5,513 nucleotides of DNA from Acidobacteriota bacterium (GTDB taxonomy: Bacteria > Acidobacteriota > Terriglobia > UBA7540), in assembly GCA_021828225.1 (NCBI GenBank), contig JAKASH010000258.1, positions 1 through 5,513 of the forward strand. Direction: 5' to 3'. Positions 1 through 5,381 of the stretch are shown here, piece by piece. The translations under genes and the position numbers were made by a program. The notes below the pieces were generated by a model, which was not told where the DNA came from, ran no database searches, and was given only the letters and a program-made list of their open reading frames with translations. The stretch's first letter is position 1; each line of letters starts with the position of its first letter.

Positions 1-625
1 GCTCATCGGGCGGCGCCAGCCGTGCCAGCAGATTTGAAACGTAGATCCACTTCCCATTTCGGGAAAGAGCAACATACTCAGGAAAGTGTCCGGCATCCAG
101 GCGCTTGATTTCCTTCCCCGTTGAAAGATTGATCACCGAGATGTCGTCACCCAGCGTATTTGCCGTGTAAAGAAACTTTCCCGCCCGGTCGGTTGTAACT
201 CCCACCGGACCCCACCCGGTCTTCAGCGTCCGAATGATCTTGAAAGAATCCGCGTCAATCTCGCTGACCGTATCGCTCCATTCATTCGAGACGTACAAGG
301 TCTTTCCGTCCGGCGAAACTGCGATTCCTTCAGGCCTGCGGCCAACCTTGACCCGCCCAATGACCCGGCGCGTCTGCGTGTCCACCTCAAGCACGAGATC
401 GCTGCCTTCGCAAACGACATAGAGCCGCTTGCCGTCAGGGGATAGCGCGAGAGCCACCGGATCCAGGTAACGAATGCTGGTGCTCCATTCTGTGCTCCAG
501 GGTGATGCCACACCGGGAGTTTCGTGCAAGCCGAAGCCGGCCACGAACAGCAGGACAAGTAGCGCGGTCATTGAAAGGAATGACCATCTGCGATTTACTT
601 TAACTTCCCTCTTCTCAGGACGCAT
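1..625 (-). CDS. YVTN-family beta-propeller repeat protein, exported, 3'-truncated by window edge
   Basis: The reading frame is open from an ATG at 625 to the window edge (208 codons); no stop is seen, so the C-terminus is missing. Residues 1-15 are basic, 16-33 form a hydrophobic signal or anchor segment, and a possible signal-peptidase site follows V-A-S near residue 41. From residue about 56 there are propeller blades about 42 residues apart, each with the core S-P-D-G-K-x-L-Y-V: LSPDGKRLYV at 61-70, VSPDGKTLYV at 103-112, then degenerate copies at 145-154 and 187-196. This is typical of YVTN/YncE-like propellers, which act outside the cytoplasm; no specific ligand can be named. The ATG lies 2 bases after the TGA of the preceding gene, with GGG of that gene's last codons about 9 bases upstream as a weak ribosome site. 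An in-frame GTG at 631 would give a 4-base overlap but is too close to that site. No heme motif is visible in this part; a cytochrome domain could lie beyond the edge. Confidence 0.88.
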   Translation of the reverse strand, partial: MRPEKREVKVNRRWSFLSMTALLVLLFVAGFGLHETPGVASPWSTEWSTSIRYLDPVALALSPDGKRLYVVCEGSDLVLEVDTQTRRVIGRVKVGRRPEGIAVSPDGKTLYVSNEWSDTVSEIDADSFKIIRTLKTGWGPVGVTTDRAGKFLYTANTLGDDISVINLSTGKEIKRLDAGHFPEYVALSRNGKWIYVSNLLARLAPPDE

Positions 626-627
626 CT

Positions 628-2337
628 TCACTTGCCCTTATTCGTGCTTGCGGCTTGCTGAGGGCCCGCCGGTTCTTTAACAGTCAGAATCTGGTCGGCC
701 TTAATATGCTCGAGTGTCTGAACAGTTCCGCTGGGCCAACGAATCGTCAGACTGTCCACTTCAGTCTGTTGTCCGAGTCCGAAATGAGGCCGCGGATCAC
801 TTTGAGAGAGATACCCGCTCGCCGACACGGCTTGAACGTATTGGTGCAAGTTTCCAGCCACGGCTTCCAGGCTTGCGCCGTATCCGTCACGGTTGCTTCC
901 CGTTCCTACCAGCTTTACGGTCAACCAGTGATTGCGCTTTCCGGAAGCCAGAGTGTTGTGTAGCAGAATCCCCTTGGAGCCCAGAGTTGTAATGAAGGCA
1001 TCCACGCATCCGTCATTGTCGTAGTCGCCAAAGCAAGCGCTTCGGCTGACGTTCCTGGCTTGGAAAAAGCTTCCTGTTTGCAGGGAAACGTCTGTAAAGG
1101 TCTTGCCCCCGTTATTGCGCAGCAGGCTGCTTTCCATTGGAATCAACCAACTCAAGCCGCCATTCACAATGAAGATGTCTTTCCAGCCGTCGTTATCGAA
1201 ATCGAAGAATCCGTCTCCCCAGCCCACGTACCGGCCGCACACTCTTCCCACCCCCGTCTCATTCGTCGTGTCCAGGAAAAAGCCCCCAGCTTTGCCGGGA
1301 TTGTGATAAAGACGGTGGTAACGGGCGTCGGAAATGAAAATGTCCTGCCACCCGTCATTATCGTAGTCACCGAAAATGGGGCCCATCGCTGTGCTTTCCT
1401 CGCCGTTTTGCCCATATGCGACGTTCACATTCACAGCCACGTTTGTGAAGGTGCCGTCGTGGTTGTTGTGAAACATATAACTCGCCATGGTGTCGTTGGC
1501 CACATAGATATCGGGCCAGCCGTCGTTGTCATAGTCACCGACGGTCACACCCATCGCCCGCCCCGGAAGAGTGCCGATCCCTGATTCCCGGGACACATCC
1601 GTAAAAGTTCCATTGCCGTTGTTGTGGAACAGCCGGCTGGCCTCGGGGTCGTAATCCAAAGGCCCCGGGTAGTGCTTGGCAGAATAGAAGTACCGGTAGT
1701 TGGGATCGAACTTCAGGTAATTCCCCACAAAAAGATCAAGCCGCCCGTCACGGTCATAGTCAAGAAAAGCAGTGCCGATCCCAAAAAACGGGTTATCTAC
1801 ACCCGCGTCCGCGGTAACATCTGTAAAGGTTCCGTCACCGTTGTTGTGATAAAGGATGGCAAAGTTGTACCCGGTCACGTAAATGTCCTGGTGACCATCG
1901 TTGTCAAAATCGCCCACGGTCACGCCCGTTCCCATGCCTTTCCCTTCCACGTGGGCTTCTGCCGTAACGTCGGTGAAGGTTCCGTCGCCATTGTTGCGAT
2001 AAAGGTGGTTTGTGGCGTCGACACCATCCGGAGCGGAATGGTTCGTAAGACCCTCAACATAACGGCCGTTGACGACGTAAAGATCGAGAAGGCCGTCATT
2101 GTTGTAGTCGATCCAGGCGCAGCCTGAACCCGTGCCTTCAAGAATAGAACTCAGATCCTTTTCTCCAAACGAGTGCCGGAAGTCGATGCCGGATTTCTCC
2201 GTGACGTTCTCGAACTTAGGAAGCGGTATGGCGAGATCAGACTGCGCGGGCAGACCGCGTCCCAAAAGTCCTTGAGCCGCCCAGAGCGGTCCTGCAGCTG
2301 CAGCCAAGGTTACGAATCGTCGTCGGGAAATCCCCAT
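628..2337 (-). CDS. Tat-exported FG-GAP/VCBS repeat protein with C-terminal ASPIC/UnbV domain (CRTAC1-like)
   Basis: The protein has 569 residues. The N-terminus has a twin-arginine signal, S-R-R-R-F-V at residues 4-9, followed by an alanine/leucine-rich stretch to about residue 26, with possible cleavage near residue 32. Seven Ca-loop motifs of the form D-x-D-x-D-G-x-x-D (the first has N at the third position) lie at 77-85, 143-151, 193-201, 268-276, 324-332, 379-387 and 438-446. Most are paired with N-N-G-D-G-T-F-T-D-V (for example 115-124 and 165-174). This is the FG-GAP/VCBS pattern of an integrin-alpha-like seven-bladed propeller that binds calcium. Residues about 484-552 (GYGA, HFGLG, IRWPSG) are the UnbV/ASPIC domain. 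The family is secreted and widespread in Acidobacteria and Planctomycetes; its biochemical role is unknown. An upstream in-frame ATG at 2379 exists, but the start at 2337 is preferred: it puts the Tat motif at the N-terminus and has a strong GAGGGAG ribosome site. It is second in the operon, 7 bases after its predecessor. Confidence 0.93.
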   Translation of the reverse strand: MGISRRRFVTLAAAAGPLWAAQGLLGRGLPAQSDLAIPLPKFENVTEKSGIDFRHSFGEKDLSSILEGTGSGCAWIDYNNDGLLDLYVVNGRYVEGLTNHSAPDGVDATNHLYRNNGDGTFTDVTAEAHVEGKGMGTGVTVGDFDNDGHQDIYVTGYNFAILYHNNGDGTFTDVTADAGVDNPFFGIGTAFLDYDRDGRLDLFVGNYLKFDPNYRYFYSAKHYPGPLDYDPEASRLFHNNGNGTFTDVSRESGIGTLPGRAMGVTVGDYDNDGWPDIYVANDTMASYMFHNNHDGTFTNVAVNVNVAYGQNGEESTAMGPIFGDYDNDGWQDIFISDARYHRLYHNPGKAGGFFLDTTNETGVGRVCGRYVGWGDGFFDFDNDGWKDIFIVNGGLSWLIPMESSLLRNNGGKTFTDVSLQTGSFFQARNVSRSACFGDYDNDGCVDAFITTLGSKGILLHNTLASGKRNHWLTVKLVGTGSNRDGYGASLEAVAGNLHQYVQAVSASGYLSQSDPRPHFGLGQQTEVDSLTIRWPSGTVQTLEHIKADQILTVKEPAGPQQAASTNKGK

Positions 2338-2347
2338 GTCTCCCTCA
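2338..2347 (-). promoter_or_regulatory. Ribosome binding site overlapping upstream stop codon
   Basis: On the minus strand the sequence is TGAGGGAGAC followed by ATG. The TGA is the stop of the HzsA-related gene and its last two bases form part of the GAGGGAG Shine-Dalgarno sequence. This fixes the start of the FG-GAP gene at 2337 and suggests translational coupling of the two genes. Confidence 0.75.
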
Positions 2348-3808
2348 GTGTTCTTGTGGTTGTGAATGCGAAGGCACACCCACGGGAATCGGTGTATCGA
2401 AACGCTTCAACGCAAGCGGGAAGTGATCTGCGGGCGCAAGAGCCTGGTTCTCATGACATCCCAGGCACGGTACGTCTTCGCCCGTGCGCGCCCAGATCCA
2501 GCTCTTTTGAGCGCGGATCACGGACCCTTTTGCACTCAGCAATTCGAATCGGATGGGATGGTCGGCCGGAACCTTAATATAGAAGGATCCATCGCTTTCC
2601 ACCGGAGCCTCACCAAGGACTCGCTCACTGTGATGGTCGGGCTGAAGGGCGATGACCCGCACTCGCGCGATATGGGTTGGGAGGTGGCCACCAGGCGCTC
2701 CTGAAGAGAGGTAGGAGTCCAGACAGACAACCCGGCCATAGTCCCGATTCGGATGGAGAATGCTCCAGTAGTACAAAGGAACCTGCCGCGGTTCTACGGG
2801 CACAGCCTGTACACTTGAAAACTTCGGGTCGTGATAAATTGCTTTTCCGACAGATTTGGTCGCGAGGTTAAAGACGTAAAGGCCAAAATGACCGCCCTTG
2901 GCCGGCGAGCGGGAATCCTCTTTTGCCACCACCAGCCTGTCACCATCAAGCACGTGGGCTGACCAGTAGATGGAATTCGGTGACGTGATGACGGAGTTGT
3001 GCAAGGCCCCGGGCCGTATCCAGGCGATCGCTCCACCTGTCTCCCGGCCCGCTGGATCTTCTCTCTTCACAAACAACACCGTGCCGTCATCCAATTCGTC
3101 CGCTCCGGTTCGAACAAAGTTCGGCCGGTTATCCCAGCGGAACAGGTTGAGACCCGAGCCGTCCGGCCGCAGCGTATAAAACACCCGTGACTCATTATCT
3201 TTGCCGCCAGCGACAAGCGAAGATTCTGCCGAAACAAGGATGCGGCCGCTGTGAAGAACCGTTTCAACCTGGAAGTTGCCGGGACCAAAGGTGATCGGAT
3301 GGGCGTCAGCGCCATTCTCCTGAGAAACATAGATGGCCGAGGTTTGGGTCGGTCCCTTCCCGGTGACCACGGTGTACACAATCCGGTTGTGTGGAAGCCA
3401 TGCAGGGCGGAGACAATCTGCCGAGCCGTGGGTAATCTGTTGCTTGCCCGAGCCGTCGACATTCATTTCCCAGACCTGCCACCGGGCCCCGCGAGTCTTC
3501 TGAGCAGAGAAAAGTACCTTTGCGGCATCAAAAGATATTTGCGGATCTGCGGCAGCAAAGAACTTAGAGGTCAGATTGACGGCGGAACTGGATGGTGTTC
3601 CTGGCAAAAAACGTGCCAGATGGCTCCCCTGCGGAAAGCGTTCCCTCAATTCACCCGGCACGACCGTGGGCGCTTCAACAAAAATGATTGCAGGCAGTTG
3701 ATGGGTTGCGGTCGATTCCGGCTTTGCCAAAACCGTATTCAGCACGCCAAACACAAGCCCCAAGCTTAGGAATGTAATTATTACCAGGATGGTCCGGGGT
3801 GGTCTCAT
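2345..3808 (-). CDS. HzsA-related protein: PD40/TolB-like propeller with C-terminal c-type heme site
   Basis: The protein has 487 residues. An N-terminal signal or membrane anchor spans residues 6-28. The middle is a WD40-like/PD40 propeller: ISFDAAKVLFSAQ (91-103), WEMNVDGSGKQQIT (113-126), RPAWLPHNRIVY (134-145) and YTLRPDGSGLN (211-221) are typical blade motifs. The C-terminal part has E-S-D-G-S-F-Y-I-K-V-P-A-D (404-416), K-S-W-I-W (435-439) and a single CxxCH heme motif, CLGCHE, at 448-453. This order (DGS-F-VPA, SW, GE, C-x-GCHE) matches the conserved core of proteins related to the hydrazine synthase alpha subunit. True HzsA is longer, carries two hemes and works with HzsB and HzsC, which are not seen here, so hydrazine synthesis should not be inferred. 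It is probably a periplasmic or membrane-anchored monoheme protein with an unknown electron-transfer or catalytic role. The ATG start gives a good signal segment, but its ribosome site is weak. It is the first gene of the operon and lies 3' of a candidate Fnr-type operator. Confidence 0.85.
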   Translation of the reverse strand: MRPPRTILVIITFLSLGLVFGVLNTVLAKPESTATHQLPAIIFVEAPTVVPGELRERFPQGSHLARFLPGTPSSSAVNLTSKFFAAADPQISFDAAKVLFSAQKTRGARWQVWEMNVDGSGKQQITHGSADCLRPAWLPHNRIVYTVVTGKGPTQTSAIYVSQENGADAHPITFGPGNFQVETVLHSGRILVSAESSLVAGGKDNESRVFYTLRPDGSGLNLFRWDNRPNFVRTGADELDDGTVLFVKREDPAGRETGGAIAWIRPGALHNSVITSPNSIYWSAHVLDGDRLVVAKEDSRSPAKGGHFGLYVFNLATKSVGKAIYHDPKFSSVQAVPVEPRQVPLYYWSILHPNRDYGRVVCLDSYLSSGAPGGHLPTHIARVRVIALQPDHHSERVLGEAPVESDGSFYIKVPADHPIRFELLSAKGSVIRAQKSWIWARTGEDVPCLGCHENQALAPADHFPLALKRFDTPIPVGVPSHSQPQEH

Positions 3809-3958
3809 TAAGCTCAGATCCGTTCAACCGAGACTGGGGCAAATCTGGTTCTGCCCTTCCCCGCCTCAGCCCAATGCAAAAACAGACTGGAACGTCAGGC
3901 AGAAACCCGCGATCACTTGCCTCACTCTCATGCCCAAGAAAGCCGACGAAGGGGTAAC

Positions 3959-3964
3959 ATTATG
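3959..3964 (-). promoter_or_regulatory. Candidate -10 element for the three-gene operon
   Basis: The minus strand reads TTTTGCATAATG, giving CATAAT (5 of 6 matches to TATAAT). No good -35 box lies 16-18 bases upstream, which would fit an activator-dependent promoter. A start about 7 bases downstream (near 3952) would put the palindrome centre about 61.5 bases upstream, the class I activation distance known for CRP and FNR. The leader would be about 144 bases. This is a pattern match only. Confidence 0.3.
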
Positions 3965-4005
3965 CAAAAGGAAAGGGACCGTCGATGACGCAGGTCACGC
4001 TTGCA

Positions 4006-4021
4006 ATTGACGGACGTCAAT
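4006..4021. promoter_or_regulatory. Candidate Crp/Fnr-family operator (TTGAC-N4-GTCAA)
   Basis: The sequence ATTGACG-GA-CGTCAAT is a perfect 7-base inverted repeat with a 2-base centre. Its inner 14 bases (4007-4020) are TTGAC-GGAC-GTCAA, the 5-4-5 layout of Fnr-type sites (E. coli FNR: TTGAT-N4-ATCAA; DNR/NNR-type regulators tolerate C at the fifth base). It lies about 200 bases upstream of the HzsA-related start and about 160 bases past the end of a Crp/Fnr gene whose recognition helix predicts TTGA half-sites. The regulator that binds it is inferred, not shown. Confidence 0.6.
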
Positions 4022-4182
4022 CGGAAGAGGCCTAATTGTTTTATGTTGAAGGACTAGTGGATTTGTTCGAGGGTGGTTTGTACCTGTTGCAATAATTTTC
4101 GGCTTTGCGAACAGCCTATGTTCAAGATGGGGGAGTTACGGCCACGCGCCGTCGCGTCAGAGAGAGCCTTAGGCTGGTTATT

Positions 4183-4917
4183 TCAGCGCTGTGCAGCGCC
4201 TTCAAGCCTCTGCAGATCCTGAATCACCAGGCTGCGGCCGCGCTTCTCAATCAGGCCTTCTCGTCGCAACGCGTTCCATGTCCGGCTGACCGTTTCAGCC
4301 GACAGTTCCAAGACTTCGCCGATTTCCTGACTTGTGAGAGGCAAGGTCAGCGAACAAGACTTTGGGGAAATGTTCTCACCGGGTGGGATCAGCGACAGCA
4401 GGAACGTCGCCACTCGCATTCGCGCATCTTTAAAGCTCATGGCGGTCATCTGCGTGCGGATTTCGGCGATCTCGCCGACCAGGAGGCGGATCATGTCGAG
4501 AGAAATATCGGGATTGGCGCGCAAGAAAGCAAAGAATTGTTCACGCGGCACCGCACAGATTTCGGAGTCTCGAAGGACTACCGCGGTCAGCGGATAAGTT
4601 GTGTCTCTAAGCGCTTCCAGGCCAAAGAGCTCTCCGGGGAAAAGAATGCGAGTAATCCGCTCCTTCCCGTTCTCAAGCGACTTGACCATCTTGACCAGCC
4701 CGACATTCAACGCGAAGAGGTGGTGAGCTGCTCCACCTTCAAAAAACAGGATCTGATTTCTGCGGTAGTGCGTAGGACAAAAAATGCACGAAAAACGTTT
4801 GAGATGTTCGCTTGAAAGGCTTCGGAAAAGCGCACTGGTCAGGATTGCGCATTCGGGACAACCGGCTCTCAAGCCTTCTTCCCGATTTCGCCTTCGGAGG
4901 TTATGCTCATCACTCAA
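4183..4917 (-). CDS. Crp/Fnr-family transcriptional regulator
   Basis: The protein has 244 residues, close to E. coli FNR (250). A cyclic-nucleotide-binding-type beta-roll spans about 30-125 (Q-I-L-F-F-E-G at 55-61, G-L-V-K-M at 73-77, F-P-G-E-L-F-G at 93-99). A long dimerisation helix follows at about 135-160, then a winged helix-turn-helix at about 190-235. The recognition helix L-S-A-E-T-V-S-R (205-212) has the E-x-x-S-R triad used by FNR to read TTGA half-sites. Cysteines are at 20, 23, 44, 47, 121 and 188. C20, C23 and C121 match FNR cluster ligands C20, C23 and C122, but the FNR C29 position is not Cys; C44-x-x-C47 could substitute. An Fe-S or redox/NO sensor is therefore possible. The residues used by CRP to bind cAMP are not evident. 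The first in-frame start after an upstream stop is a TTG (4917) with no ribosome site; a second TTG at 4872, preceded by GGGAAGAAGG, would give 229 residues and keep all the cysteines. Confidence 0.9.
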   Translation of the reverse strand: MSDEHNLRRRNREEGLRAGCPECAILTSALFRSLSSEHLKRFSCIFCPTHYRRNQILFFEGGAAHHLFALNVGLVKMVKSLENGKERITRILFPGELFGLEALRDTTYPLTAVVLRDSEICAVPREQFFAFLRANPDISLDMIRLLVGEIAEIRTQMTAMSFKDARMRVATFLLSLIPPGENISPKSCSLTLPLTSQEIGEVLELSAETVSRTWNALRREGLIEKRGRSLVIQDLQRLEGAAQR

Positions 4918-4989
4918 TAGAATGTACCGTTACTGTTGTATTCCGTACCGCTGACGCTACTCCGAGCAAGTGCAGCGCCATCACACCCA

Positions 4990-5017
4990 TGCAATTCTTT
5001 CGGAAATAAAGATTGCA
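4990..5017. promoter_or_regulatory. Imperfect dyad upstream of the regulator gene
   Basis: TGCAATTCTTT and AAAGATTGCA are inverted copies with a single unpaired T, separated by CGGAAAT. The dyad lies 73-100 bases upstream of the TTG start of the regulator. It could be an operator or a transcript hairpin in the regulator leader. It does not match the Fnr-type half-site and is not followed by a U run, so it is unlikely to be an intrinsic terminator. Confidence 0.35.
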
Positions 5018-5154
5018 CAACTCGATTTCGCGCGTGGTGGACCATTACTTGATCTCAGGATATTCTATCAGAATTTCACACCGCACCAAGGGGTACGCAG
5101 TCGTGCGGGCACAACTGAACTGCTCTAGTGTTGCGTTCGGGAAATGCGTTTACC

Positions 5155-5205
5155 TGTAGCGCCACCCCTCAGGGTGGCATGCCGGGCATAAAGCCCGGCG
5201 CTACA
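5155..5205. repeat. 51-base double-hairpin palindromic element (REP/MITE-like)
   Basis: The ends TGTAGCGCC (5155-5163) and GGCGCTACA (5197-5205) are perfect 9-base inverted repeats. Inside are two adjacent hairpins: GCCACCC-CTCA-GGGTGGC (5161-5178, 7-bp stem, 4-base loop) and GCCGGGC-ATAAA-GCCCGGC (5181-5199, 7-bp stem, 5-base loop). The outer arms partly overlap the inner stems, so a long stem and a two-hairpin form compete. This architecture is that of dispersed extragenic palindromes, and similar GCGCC...GGCGC elements are, from memory, common between genes in Acidobacteria. Only one copy lies in this window, so dispersal is inferred. Confidence 0.7.
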
Positions 5206-5253
5206 ACCAACACACCTCTGCCGAATAGGTCATCGAGTTTTTCAAACGCAAGA

Positions 5254-5282
5254 TTGGGAACGCTACGGGTGTGCATTATACA
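5254..5282 (+). promoter_or_regulatory. Candidate sigma70 promoter for the DUF4118 gene
   Basis: TTGGGA (5254-5259) and TATACA (5277-5282) are separated by exactly 17 bases, with 4 of 6 matches to TTGACA and 4 of 6 to TATAAT. Initiation near 5289 would give a leader of roughly 90 bases that contains the GC-rich hairpin at 5302-5341. Flanking AACGCT (5259-5264) and AGCGTT (5287-5292) are inverted copies that bracket the -10 box and could be an operator. Confidence 0.4.
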
Positions 5283-5301
5283 AAACAGCGTTGTAACGGA
5301 T

Positions 5302-5341
5302 GGAGCCGCGGGCGGCCGCTCGAAATAGCCGCTCCGGCTCC
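5302..5341 (+). other. GC-rich imperfect hairpin in the leader of the DUF4118 gene
   Basis: GGAGCCG (5302-5308) pairs with CGGCTCC (5335-5341), and inside it GCGGC (5312-5316) pairs with GCCGC (5328-5332) around an 11-base loop. The hairpin ends 40 bases before the ATG at 5382. It is not followed by a U run, so it is more likely a leader structure or a remnant of a repeat than a terminator. Confidence 0.4.
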
Positions 5342-5381
5342 GAAAGAGTAAGATATTCAAGGACCGGCTTCCGATCGTCAT

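Larger units (their letters stand above)
3809..4182. other. Non-coding region between regulator and operon
   Basis: There are 374 bases between the regulator stop and the first operon gene. Short open frames on the plus strand here have no recognisable protein features. The stretch holds the palindrome at 4006-4021 and a CATAAT candidate -10 box at 3964-3959, both described separately. No convincing intrinsic terminator follows the regulator: the short GC-rich inverted repeat at 4144-4157 (ACGCG/CGCGT, 4-base loop) has no following U run on the minus strand. Read-through from the regulator into the operon therefore cannot be excluded. Confidence 0.6.
4918..5381. other. Non-coding divergent intergenic region
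   Basis: There are 464 bases between the divergently oriented regulator and the DUF4118 gene. Open frames here (66 and 70 codons) run through the hairpin repeat and show no protein family features, so no gene is called. The region holds a dyad at 4990-5017, a double-hairpin repeat at 5155-5205, a candidate promoter at 5254-5282 and a leader hairpin at 5302-5341. Nothing recognisable was seen in 5018-5154. Confidence 0.6.

Noticed and set aside
223..558. Minus-strand frame of 111 codons
   Set aside because: The YVTN propeller frame on the same strand, open from 625 to the window edge, has a signal segment and blade repeats and explains the region.
1060..2127. Long plus-strand open frames (about 170 codons each) rich in V and I
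   Set aside because: They are antisense to the repeated DYDNDG-coding segments of the FG-GAP gene; the V/I-rich translation is a by-product of those repeats, and there is no supporting start signal or family motif.
4185..4199. GCGCTG-TG-CAGCGC palindrome at the end of the regulator gene as a terminator
   Set aside because: The 2-base centre is too short for a stable loop, it lies inside the coding region, and no U run follows.
4105..4815. Plus-strand frame of 236 codons opposite the regulator
   Set aside because: The minus-strand frame encodes a clear Crp/Fnr protein with conserved motifs; the opposite frame has none and is a shadow.
4924..4950. GTACCG direct repeats 21 bases apart just upstream of the regulator start
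   Set aside because: Two 6-base copies at a two-turn spacing may hint at an operator, but the match is too short to separate from chance.
5049..5062. TTGATCTCAGGATA as a second Fnr-type site
   Set aside because: Only the left half-site matches; the right half (GGATA) does not resemble ATCAA or GTCAA.
5128..5381. Small frames on both strands (66 and 70 codons)
   Set aside because: They run through the double-hairpin repeat and show no protein family features or ribosome sites.
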